64,000 nucleotides of DNA. Origin: Streptomyces regalis. Its GTDB lineage: Bacteria > Actinomycetota > Actinomycetes > Streptomycetales > Streptomycetaceae. Position numbers and translations under genes: made by a program. The notes beneath the pieces were generated by a model. It searched no databases. It saw only the letters and a program-made list of their open reading frames with translations, and was not told where the DNA came from. The stretch is from contig NZ_LLZG01000265.1 in assembly GCF_001509475.1 (NCBI RefSeq), positions 11,011-75,010 of the forward strand, given 5' to 3'. Below are positions 17,881 to 24,366 of the stretch, one piece after another. Within the stretch, counting starts at the first letter, position 1. The number at the start of each line of letters is the position of its first letter.

Positions 17881-18069
17881 ATGGCCACGGCACTGGACCG
17901 GGTGACGGAGGAGTACGGGACCTACGCCCCGAAGGGCTCGACCTGTCTCGTCTGCAAGCAGGAGATCAAGCGGTCGGAGCGCGTCCGGCGCGGCTACCTG
18001 CGCCCCGAGGGCGAAGGTTCGAACGACATGACAGCGGTCTACCACCACAGCCCGAAGTGCCCGGCCTGA
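17881..18069 (+). CDS. Small Cys/His protein, probable zinc ribbon
   Basis: 62 residues with a CLVC knuckle (positions 22-25) and a C-terminal HHSPKC, together a plausible four-ligand zinc site. Basic residues lie between (KRSERVRRGYLRP). ATG with AAAGG about 9 nt upstream. The stop overlaps the next ATG (TGATG). Function unknown; in this context a small nucleic-acid-binding or adaptor protein is reasonable but unproven. Confidence 0.7.
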   Translation: MATALDRVTEEYGTYAPKGSTCLVCKQEIKRSERVRRGYLRPEGEGSNDMTAVYHHSPKCPA

Positions 18070-18272
18070 TGGTCACGCGAAAAGACATCGGGCACCTCGT
18101 CCAGGACGGGCACGGTCGTACCGGAGTACTGACGGACGTGATCCCGGACTATGAGGACGCCGCCAAGATGCCCGCCGATCGCAGGAAGCAGCGTATGGCG
18201 TTCGTACGCCCCAAGGGCGGCGGCGTGGAGTGGCTGGTTCTCCCGAACGACGTCAGCCGCTTACAGCCCTGA
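18069..18272 (+). CDS. Small hypothetical protein with a TTA codon
   Basis: 67 residues beginning MVTRKDIGHLVQDGHGRTGV, with beta-rich character (GVLTDVIP, RMAFVRPKGGGVEWLVLP). ATG 18069 overlaps the preceding stop; a GTG 12 nt earlier is also possible. It contains a TTA leucine codon (18261-18263), the fourth codon from the end counting the stop. TTA codons in Streptomyces need the bldA tRNA, so translation may be limited to later growth. The family is unrecognised; the pairing with the Cys/His protein suggests a two-gene unit. A perfect hairpin follows. Confidence 0.65.
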   Translation: MVTRKDIGHLVQDGHGRTGVLTDVIPDYEDAAKMPADRRKQRMAFVRPKGGGVEWLVLPNDVSRLQP

Positions 18273-18276
18273 GACT

Positions 18277-18320
18277 CCCGCCCCCACCGTACGGACACCG
18301 ACACGCGCGGCGGGGGCGGG
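18277..18320 (+). terminator. Terminator after the small-gene pair
   Basis: Perfect 9-bp stem CCCGCCCCC (18277-18285) / GGGGGCGGG (18312-18320) with a 26-nt loop, 4 nt after the stop. The remaining ~125 bp to the resolvase stop at 18446 show no gene. Confidence 0.6.
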
Positions 18321-18445
18321 GCACCAGCACACCCAAGCGAAGGGACATCTGTGCCGGCCGCTCGTTGCGGCCGTCAGACGGCGTCGTGCATCTGCGTACG
18401 ACAACGGCCCCCGACGTAGAGCCAGGGCTTGCCTGAACTCCTGCT

Positions 18446-19030
18446 TCAGGCGCTCTCTCCGAGGTGCCGGTACAGCGTGGCTCGGGAGATCCCGAGGGCC
18501 TTGGCGATGGCGCTGACGCTCTCCCCCTTGGCCTGCCTGGCGCGAGCCACGGTGAGTACGTCCTCGTCCACCACAGATGGCCGGCCGCCGGTCCGGCCTT
18601 GTGCCTTGGCCGCGTCCAGTCCGGCCCGCGTGCGCTCCTTGATGAGTGACCGCTCGAACTCCGCCATGGCCGCGATGATCTGGAAGAACAGGCGGCCGTC
18701 GGCCGACGTTGTGTCGACGGCGGAGAGCGCACCGTCGAGCACGCGGAAACCTATGCCGCGCTCGCGCAGGCCGTCGACGATGGACACGAGGTCGATGAGC
18801 GACCGGCCGAGACGGTCCAGCTTCCACACGCACAGGACGTCGCCCGGTCGGGCGTAGTCCAGTGCGGCCGTCAGTTCCGGCCGGTTGGTGTTCTTGCCGC
18901 TGGCCTTGTCCTCGAAGATGCGGGCGCATCCTGCAGCAGTCAGCGCGTTGCGCTGAAGCTGCGCTTCCTGGTCGTCGGTGGAGACGCGAGCGTACCCGAT
19001 GAGCTGGCCAGTGATCGTGTTCGTCGTCAC
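18446..19030 (-). CDS. Serine resolvase/invertase
   Basis: 194-residue small serine recombinase. The catalytic motif is YARVSTDDQ with Ser17. The Arg cluster lies in DVLCVWKLDRLGRSL, the long E-helix in FFQIIAAMAEFERSLIKERT, and a C-terminal HTH in SAIAKALGISRATLYRHLGE. This is the Tn3-resolvase/Hin type, which acts on paired sites within one molecule rather than doing phage-type integration. GTG start at 19030. The upstream 135 bp carry several GTCTCA/TGAGAC half-sites, the expected place for a res site. Its role in the island may be dimer resolution or inversion, or it may be a remnant of a transposon. Confidence 0.92.
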   Translation of the reverse strand: MTTNTITGQLIGYARVSTDDQEAQLQRNALTAAGCARIFEDKASGKNTNRPELTAALDYARPGDVLCVWKLDRLGRSLIDLVSIVDGLRERGIGFRVLDGALSAVDTTSADGRLFFQIIAAMAEFERSLIKERTRAGLDAAKAQGRTGGRPSVVDEDVLTVARARQAKGESVSAIAKALGISRATLYRHLGESA

Positions 19031-19040
19031 GACACAGACT

Positions 19041-19162
19041 GTCTCAGAACTCGTCTCAAAAGATCAAGTTCGAGGTGGAGGTTTCGAGACGGGTTTTGAA
19101 CAGGGCTGCGCCCCCGTGAGGGGGGCTCTGCCTGTCATCTCACAAACCTTGGTTTCTGAGAT
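19041..19162. promoter_or_regulatory. res-like cluster upstream of the resolvase
   Basis: Related half-sites: GTCTCAGAA (19041), GTCTCAAAA (19053), inverted TTTCGAGAC (19082), then a near-perfect inverted repeat ATCTCACAAACC-TT-GGTTTCTGAGAT (19137-19162). A G/C hairpin lies between. Three spaced subsites in the promoter region of a resolvase gene is the classic res arrangement. The 258 bp between the resolvase and the next gene contain no coding signal. Confidence 0.55.
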
Positions 19163-19294
19163 GCTCCTCTGCGGGGGATGGGTGGCGGACCGCTCTCGGG
19201 ACAGGGCTCAGAGTGGGACGAGACCTTTCTCGGTCGAAGCCTGGAAGGGCCGCGCAGAAGCGTCGGTAGGATGTGCCGACTTTGAGGGGTGTCG

Positions 19295-20389
19295 GTGAAG
19301 GGTGTGGGCGTGTTCTGTACCGGATGCGGGCGTGCTGGCATGCCCGATGAAAGCTACTGTGCTCAGTGCGGTAGGCCCTACAACCGCTCGCGTACGTTTG
19401 CCCACTCGCTCTCTGCTAGGCCGATGTCCAAGCTCCGCTTCGCTGCGTCTGGACTGAGTGTCGGCGCCGCAACGTGCGTGATCGTGGCGATATGTGCGAC
19501 GTATTCGTTCGTAGGCGCTGACGCCCACCCCGCCACGCTGCACGACTCGGACGGCACACTGGCATTCAACATCGCCTTCGTCGCTCTTCTCTCGCTGGCC
19601 GGACTCCTGACTCTGCCGCGTACCACCGTCCGCCTCGGGCTGGGTCTGGCTGTTGGTACCGGTTTGGTCCTTCCAGGCTTGTTCGTGGCTGACATCGTCG
19701 GCATGTTCCGTTCCGGCCCGTCTGGCGCCTCGGACTACGTCGCCCCGGGTGTTGGGTTCTACTGGGGCGTCATTTCCGCTGGACTGGCGATCGGGGCGGC
19801 CGCCTCGGCCGCAGCCACGCTTCGTCGAGGCGCCGACTTCCAGTTCGCCCCGACCCGGGCGAGCGCTCTATGGGCGGCCCTCGGGCTGCTGTGCGCTGCG
19901 GCCTGGCTCGTTGGCACGTGGCTCCCCTGGCAGAAGCAGGAGCTCGCGTTCACGCCGGCCGATGGTACGCCCCAGACGCTCACGTACGGGCCCTGCTGCT
20001 CACTGTCAAACATGCCCGCACAGTGGGCGATACAGGCCGTCGTCGTTGCCGTGCTTATCGTGGTCGCCTGTCTCGTGTCGGCCTGCCTCCGGTCGGCCGC
20101 TATCACTTCGGGAATCCTGCTGGCAGCGTGTGTCTGCTCCGCCAGCAGCGTGCTCTCTGCGCTCTGGAGCAAGCCGTACACCCTGGCGGAGCTGGCGCCG
20201 GGCCTTGAAGTGAGCGAATACCAACTGACCCAGGTGAAGGCGGTCGTCTCGTTGCATCGTCTTCCTGGCGTTTGGATCACTTCCGCTGCAGCCCTCGGAC
20301 TGCTCCTCCTCGCGGTGGTCCGAGGGCTCCATGCCGCCGCTACCGCACCGCAGGCCACTCGAAGCGAAGAAGCGACGGCCGAAGCCTGA
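19295..20389 (+). CDS. Zinc-ribbon polytopic membrane protein
   Basis: 364 residues. An N-terminal zinc ribbon (CTGC ... CAQC, about residues 7-25) is followed by six or seven hydrophobic helices between 45 and 345 and a short charged tail. GTG 19295 is preferred because GAGGGG lies 5 nt upstream; GTG 19289 would overlap that site. A -10-like TAGGAT is at 19267. No family beyond a zinc-ribbon membrane protein is recognised. Such proteins turn up in mobile islands and may sense or anchor something at the membrane. A 6-bp hairpin follows. Confidence 0.8.
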   Translation: MKGVGVFCTGCGRAGMPDESYCAQCGRPYNRSRTFAHSLSARPMSKLRFAASGLSVGAATCVIVAICATYSFVGADAHPATLHDSDGTLAFNIAFVALLSLAGLLTLPRTTVRLGLGLAVGTGLVLPGLFVADIVGMFRSGPSGASDYVAPGVGFYWGVISAGLAIGAAASAAATLRRGADFQFAPTRASALWAALGLLCAAAWLVGTWLPWQKQELAFTPADGTPQTLTYGPCCSLSNMPAQWAIQAVVVAVLIVVACLVSACLRSAAITSGILLAACVCSASSVLSALWSKPYTLAELAPGLEVSEYQLTQVKAVVSLHRLPGVWITSAAALGLLLLAVVRGLHAAATAPQATRSEEATAEA

Positions 20390-20403
20390 GCTGGCCAGCG
20401 GGG

Positions 20404-20418
20404 TGGGGTATGACCCCA
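20404..20418 (+). terminator. Small hairpin after the zinc-ribbon gene
   Basis: TGGGGT-ATG-ACCCCA, a perfect 6-bp stem 15 nt after the stop. The loop is only 3 nt and no T-run follows, so this is a weak call. The 237-bp gap to 20628 holds this hairpin and the next promoter; I see no further gene. Confidence 0.4.
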
Positions 20419-20615
20419 TGCGCTCTCATTGGCGGACCGCCGTGTCTTAGCAGCTCGGATTCTGCCACGGTTCCAAGGCCGTTGGCCGACCCCCGGGACG
20501 GCTGGCTCACGCAGTTTCCCCAGGTCGCAGGCACATTGCAGCATTGCCCCGTCGATGTCGCCATGAAAACTTCGCCCTCAACTCGACTGCCCTTCGTCAG
20601 CATTGAAGCCTGAAC

Positions 20616-20621
20616 TACGCT
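20616..20621 (+). promoter_or_regulatory. -10 box of the 312-aa island gene, probable leaderless promoter
   Basis: TACGCT is 6 nt upstream of ATG 20628, matching the geometry of valS, folC and proA. No ribosome site is present. Confidence 0.45.
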
Positions 20622-20627
20622 GCCGCC

Positions 20628-21566
20628 ATGGCAGACCTGATGCGTCCAGACCCGTCCCTTCCGCGGTTTACAGACGTGTTCCTTCCGGTGTACGCAGACC
20701 AGTTCCTTCTGCACGCCCTCGAAGCGGGCGCTGGCGACCTCGACGAGGTTCTCTCCACTCAGCCGGTAGTGGAAGCGGCAGGTTCGGAAGCACAGGCCAT
20801 CGCCGTGGTCTCCGTGCTCCGCGCGAGGGGCTGGATGGTCGCAGAGATCACCTACGCCAGCGGCTTCGTTGAACTCGTTCGCCTGACGCCCAGCGGGCTC
20901 ACGGAGGCTCGAAGGCTCAAGGCCGAATCGACCCGACGGAGTTCTCGAAGGTCATACACCCGCATCGCCGTGTTGCGCTGGGTAGACGACACTGCCCCAG
21001 CGTCCGGATCTGCCGATCTTCAAACCTTCGTGTTCTCGCCAGCCAGTTGGTTCTGCGGGGGCCAGCTCGCATGGGACGAGATCCACGAAGCTGTGCAATA
21101 CCTACGGGAGAAGGGGCTCCTCGAACGGTACGGCGGACGGGAGCTGGCTCTGACACCGATGGGTCAAGACTGTGTTGAGGCAGGTACAACTGTGGAGGTA
21201 TTCATGCAAGGTCAGCAGAACACGGGTCCCACCCAGAACTTCTTCGGCGCCGTTGGAGCGGTGAACAGCACCGTGCACGGAGGGCAGGTCATTGCTGGCA
21301 ACAACGCCACGGTGAACAGCGGTATAGACGGGGCGGCACTGGCCCAACTCATTACCCAGCTTCGAGCCGCCACGTCCGACCTCGACCTCACCGCGGAGGA
21401 GGTCGAGGCGTACGAAGCGGACATCGTGCGGCTTGGGAGCACCGAGGACCGTGAAGAGCAGCGAGGTATCTGGCAGAGCCGTATCGCGCCGAGGCTTGGT
21501 TCGGGAGTGCAGGCCGGGAGTGCCCTGGCCACGATCATCCAGTTCGGGATGGCTCTCTTCGGGTAA
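20628..21566 (+). CDS. Unrecognised 312-aa protein, candidate defence effector
   Basis: Three parts are visible. Residues 1-105 and about 110-185 look like two winged-helix-type alpha/beta domains (RARGWMVAEITYASGFVEL; AWDEIHEAVQYLREKGLLER). Residues 190-225 are a Gly/Asn/Val-rich strand-turn segment (NFFGAVGAVNSTVHGGQVIA, then GNNATVNSGID). The C-terminus is a helical bundle (LTAEEVEAYEADIVRL) ending in a hydrophobic helix (GSALATIIQFGMALFG). That last arrangement recalls proteins with AbiTii-like or effector-associated modules. No catalytic motif is seen and I cannot name a family. The gene is monocistronic with a leaderless-type promoter, and codon use is somewhat less GC-biased than the core genes. 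Confidence 0.8.
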   Translation: MADLMRPDPSLPRFTDVFLPVYADQFLLHALEAGAGDLDEVLSTQPVVEAAGSEAQAIAVVSVLRARGWMVAEITYASGFVELVRLTPSGLTEARRLKAESTRRSSRRSYTRIAVLRWVDDTAPASGSADLQTFVFSPASWFCGGQLAWDEIHEAVQYLREKGLLERYGGRELALTPMGQDCVEAGTTVEVFMQGQQNTGPTQNFFGAVGAVNSTVHGGQVIAGNNATVNSGIDGAALAQLITQLRAATSDLDLTAEEVEAYEADIVRLGSTEDREEQRGIWQSRIAPRLGSGVQAGSALATIIQFGMALFG

Positions 21567-21620
21567 GAGCACTGGGTAGACAAGTGGCGAGGGACTCCAC
21601 CGGCTCGCTGATGCACTTGG

Positions 21621-21638
21621 GGGGCGCTGCCGCGCCCC
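21621..21638 (+). terminator. Hairpin after the 312-aa gene
   Basis: GGGGCGC-TGCC-GCGCCCC, a perfect 7-bp stem followed by TGCTTTCCTT, 55 nt downstream of the stop. It may also end the convergent minus-strand gene at 21800. The rest of the 233-bp gap shows no convincing gene. Confidence 0.6.
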
Positions 21639-21799
21639 TGCTTTCCTTGCCGTTGTGGCATCGGCTTCCGTGTCGGCACCAACAGAGGCCGCCCAGCCAC
21701 CGGAGGCAAGACAGATAAGAGAAGAGGTGAACGTTTCCCCAGGTCGGAGGTCATGTCGGTACACGCGTGGCGTGTGCGGGCTACACGCACAGCGTGTGC

Positions 21800-22150
21800 T
21801 CACCGATCCGGGTGAAGGCGACAGGGGACGGGTGCCCCCTTTCCCTTCTGGAACAAGTGGGGAGGCAGGACGAGGCACGCCGCCCCCGATCGGGGCGAGA
21901 CGAGGTCCAGCTTCTTGGCGCGCGCTATCGCGTTGTTCGTGCTCTGATCGGACAGTGGGTTTCCGTCCTTGCTCAGCAGGGAGGCCAGTCTCCCCGGCCC
22001 GAAGCTCGCATGGCCCTGGCGGTCCGCCCATCCGAGTGCGGCGAAGTGCACGCGATACGCGAGCTGGTGCCCGGGATTCTGCGCCATGCGGCGGTACTCA
22101 TGCTGAGAGACACCGCCCCAAGGGCGGTTAAAGCCGAAACTGATGGACAC
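21800..22150 (-). CDS. HTH-like island protein
   Basis: 116 residues. GTG 22150 has a very strong ribosome site (GGAAGGGGG, 8 nt). It begins SISFGFNRPWGGVSQHEYRR. The centre (HFAALGWADRQGHASFGPGR, then LASLLSKDGNPLSDQSTNNA) reads like the winged-helix end of a replication- or excision-type DNA-binding protein. It closes with CLVLPPHLFQKGKG. From memory, similar proteins occur in Streptomyces integrative elements and phages. A role as a regulator or recombination directionality factor for the nearby integrase is possible but unproven. It overlaps the end of a small upstream gene by 23 nt. Confidence 0.75.
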   Translation of the reverse strand: MSISFGFNRPWGGVSQHEYRRMAQNPGHQLAYRVHFAALGWADRQGHASFGPGRLASLLSKDGNPLSDQSTNNAIARAKKLDLVSPRSGAACLVLPPHLFQKGKGAPVPCRLHPDR

Positions 22151-22295
22151 TGGTCGCACCCCCTTCCTGCGGGGCGTGGCCGCAGTCGTGCGTCTCTCCC
22201 TCGACGAGGGGTGAGGTGCAGACCTCACAGGTCCAGACGACTTCGATCGTGATGTTCAAGGGCTGGCGACTCCTGGCGCTGGCCGAGGGCAGCAC
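22128..22295 (-). CDS. Possible small zinc-binding protein
   Basis: 55-residue reading frame, GTG 22295 (TTG 22259 is an alternative). It contains a C-x2-C-x12-C-x-H pattern in VVWTCEVCTSPLVEGE followed by THDCGH, with strong third-position GC in that half. It overlaps the start of the HTH-like gene, as expected for a coupled pair. The ribosome site is weak, and the 264 bp up to the integrase stop otherwise hold no clear gene. Confidence 0.45.
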   Translation of the reverse strand: MLPSASARSRQPLNITIEVVWTCEVCTSPLVEGETHDCGHAPQEGGATSVHQFRL

Positions 22296-22559
22296 GGAGC
22301 CGCGCCTCAGCGTTGGGTGGAAGTCGCGCAGTACCGTCCTGCGCTTCGGGATGTCCTCGACGTCCCTGCGAGCCCCTCGGGATCGCGGCCCCTCACGGAG
22401 TGGCCAGCTCTACCGCCGCTGAACGGCGGGAGCTACGGTGTCCGCTCCCAGAAGGAGCGGGAGAGTCTTCCTATCCGGAGTCCGGGCCGGCCGTCAAGCT
22501 GGAACACCTCCGGGCCTGGCTGACCGAGCCGCCCGGAGATGCCTGTCCCGGCTCCCTTG

Positions 22560-24134
22560 TCAGAGCCTTGCGGCGAAGTCGTCGCCCTTGATGACCAGGC
22601 GTTCGCGTACGTCGCGCGGGATCTTGAGCCGCAGGTGTACGGACGGGGCGCGCACCCCCTTGACCTTCGTACGGGTCACCTCGCACATGACGCCCACGCG
22701 GCGCAGGTCTTCGGCCATGGCCTCCATGCCGCCCGCTTCCCACATCTCCCGGAAGGTCTTGCCGTTGTGCACGAGGACCCAACGGTCTTGCGTGGTCTCG
22801 GGATCGATTGCGCTCAACTCTTCCGTGAGCTTGTCGAGCGTCTTCTCCGCCCGCTCGCGAGTGAACCGCGTCTTCGAGAAGCGGCCTTCTGGTTCGAGCT
22901 CCGCCATGTAGTAGGAGATGGCGTCTTCGAGCCGCTTCACTTCGGCGCGCGCCTCGGCCCCCTTCGCGTACTCCCGGACCTGGACAGGGAATTTACCGAG
23001 GACGCGGAGCACGTCGCCCACGAGGACGTCGTAGACATCCTGCGGGTTGGGCGCGCCGAGGCCGCCGCCCTTGCACTTGCCGCAGCGCAGGTAGGTGTAG
23101 CTCCGGCCGTTGCTCATGTTCTTTTGCACGGTCATGTTGGTCGAGCAGTCGACACAGATCAGGACTCCCAGGAACTGTGTCACTCCGCCCGTCTGTCGGG
23201 TGGGCTGGTTCTTGCCCCGGCGGTCGAGTGCTGCTTGCAGGGTCTCGAACTCCTCCTCGGTGAAGATCGGAGGGCCGACTCGTATCGGCTTGCCGTCGTT
23301 GCCGAGGACGAGTCTGCTCCGTCGCTTCCCGCCCTGCTTGTTTTCCTCGACCCGGTACCCCATGAGTGCGGGGTTACGAAGGCGGCGGAGGAGGGTCGAC
23401 GTGGTGAGTCCTGCCGACATGAGGCCGGAGCGGACGAGACAGAGGGCCATGCGTCGAGCGGAGACGCCCCGGAGCGCCATGCGCCGGGCCCAGTGCAGTG
23501 CCTTGTGTGCGCTCGGCTCGATGGCGAGTGCCGGCTTGCCGTCCACTTTCGTCGTGACGTAACCGTACGTCGGCTTGCCGACGAGCCACGAATCCTGCGT
23601 GCGGGCGTAGTCCCACAGCGACGTGACGCGGGTCGACGTGTTGGCTGCCTCGATCTCCGCGATGCCGCCGATGAGCGTGACCATGATCCGGCCCACGGTC
23701 GTGCTGAGGTCGATCGCGTCGTTCTTCGATACGAGGTTCTTCCCGTACCGCTCGCACCACTCGATCATCGTGGACAGGTCCGTCATGCGACGGATGAAGC
23801 GGTCGAGCTTCCAGAAGAGCAGAGCGTCGAACTCCGGGGCCCGGTTGTTGAGCCACTCCCCAAGCTTCTTCCGCTTCCACGGCGGAACCTTCGTCGCCGA
23901 CACGTTGAGATCGGAGGCGACGCCGACAACGCGGTACCCCTTCTCTCTGGCCAGGAGCCGCAGGTCGAGTTCCTGCCGCACCGGCGATGTCGTGTCTTCC
24001 GTAAGTACGGACAGGCGGACGGAGATGAGCGCGCGCGGGGCGTCCTCGGGGAGCAGGGCCTCCGCCCGCTTCAGATCCTCCAGGAGAGCCAGGTCTGAGG
24101 CGGTCCACTCGCTCTCGATGTCGTACGTCTTCAT
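22560..24134 (-). CDS. int: Large serine integrase of the island
   Basis: 524 residues with the standard order of phiC31/Bxb1-type integrases. The N-terminal resolvase domain (about 30-175) carries the catalytic Ser42 in VRLSVLTED and the Arg-rich FWKLDRFIRR. A recombinase domain spans about 190-300. A zinc ribbon has CVDC (327-330) and CGKC (351-354), and a coiled coil (about 385-450) is interrupted by the usual insertion. ATG 24134 lies 45 bp from the right att core, the typical position. A -10-like TACGCT is 8 nt upstream of the ATG, so the transcript may be leaderless. It catalyses attP x attB integration; excision would need a partner protein. Confidence 0.95.
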   Translation of the reverse strand: MKTYDIESEWTASDLALLEDLKRAEALLPEDAPRALISVRLSVLTEDTTSPVRQELDLRLLAREKGYRVVGVASDLNVSATKVPPWKRKKLGEWLNNRAPEFDALLFWKLDRFIRRMTDLSTMIEWCERYGKNLVSKNDAIDLSTTVGRIMVTLIGGIAEIEAANTSTRVTSLWDYARTQDSWLVGKPTYGYVTTKVDGKPALAIEPSAHKALHWARRMALRGVSARRMALCLVRSGLMSAGLTTSTLLRRLRNPALMGYRVEENKQGGKRRSRLVLGNDGKPIRVGPPIFTEEEFETLQAALDRRGKNQPTRQTGGVTQFLGVLICVDCSTNMTVQKNMSNGRSYTYLRCGKCKGGGLGAPNPQDVYDVLVGDVLRVLGKFPVQVREYAKGAEARAEVKRLEDAISYYMAELEPEGRFSKTRFTRERAEKTLDKLTEELSAIDPETTQDRWVLVHNGKTFREMWEAGGMEAMAEDLRRVGVMCEVTRTKVKGVRAPSVHLRLKIPRDVRERLVIKGDDFAARL

Positions 24135-24178
24135 GGTCGCGGAGCGTACAGGCCAGATGTGGAGCTGTCTTCCTATGG

Positions 24179-24189
24179 CCGCAGATGGA
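24179..24189. repeat. attR core of the integrated island
   Basis: Exact copy of CCGCAGATGGA at 15839-15849. Sequence to the right is the original chromosomal continuation of the radical SAM gene. Confidence 0.8.
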
Positions 24190-24280
24190 CACGCACATCC
24201 AGATCCGCCCGACCGGCAAGAAGCTGCTGCCTCTGACTGTCAAGAACGCTGCGCCGGCTCCCAGCGGGCACTCGCATTGA
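24179..24280 (+). pseudogene. Displaced native 3' end of the radical SAM gene
   Basis: Reading in the radical SAM frame gives PQMDTHIQIRPTGKKLLPL, then TVKNAAPAPSGHSH and TGA at 24278. It parallels the present gene end (PQMDTAIQIGPTGKKLLPL, TVKK, stop) but is 10 residues longer. This is the original chromosomal tail, cut off by integration and no longer translated. Confidence 0.85.
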
Positions 24281-24325
24281 GGTGAGTGAGTCGTTCCTGT
24301 GAGTGCTTCGTTCCTGTGAGTACCT

Positions 24326-24356
24326 CTGAGCCCCCTCTTGATTCGAGGGGGCTCAG
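24326..24356. terminator. Bidirectional terminator
   Basis: Perfect 12-bp stem CTGAGCCCCCTC / GAGGGGGCTCAG with a 7-nt loop (24338-24344), followed by TTGTGT on the plus strand. It originally ended the radical SAM gene and now serves the convergent GH32 gene ending at 24367. Two copies of TTCGTTCCTGTGAGT-like sequence precede it. Confidence 0.85.
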
Positions 24357-24366
24357 TTGTGTCCGG

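Larger units (their letters stand above)
15839..24189. mobile_element. Integrative island in the 3' end of the radical SAM gene
   Basis: About 8.34 kb bounded by copies of the 3' end of the radical SAM gene. The left copy completes the gene; the right copy is the displaced native end, still readable as PQMDTHIQIRPTGKKLLPL. A large serine integrase lies 45 bp from the right boundary. Cargo is a regulatory DUF6879/DUF5753 module, small cysteine-rich proteins, a resolvase with res-like sites, a zinc-ribbon membrane protein, an unrecognised 312-aa protein and a HTH-like protein. There is no replication initiator, FtsK-like transfer ATPase, relaxase, capsid or lysis gene, so it looks like a defective or satellite integrated element rather than a complete prophage or AICE. 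Confidence 0.88.

Noticed and set aside
20340..20714. 124-aa minus-strand frame between the zinc-ribbon gene and the 312-aa gene
   Set aside because: No ribosome site, no domain, poor codon bias, and it covers the promoter of the 312-aa gene.
22381..22540. Frames on the minus strand upstream of the small Cys/His protein
   Set aside because: They lack start codons with ribosome sites or are closed by stops; no recognisable protein.
15839..24189. Complete prophage or conjugative AICE
   Set aside because: No capsid, terminase, tail, lysis, replication-initiator or FtsK-like transfer genes are present; only integration and cargo genes are seen.
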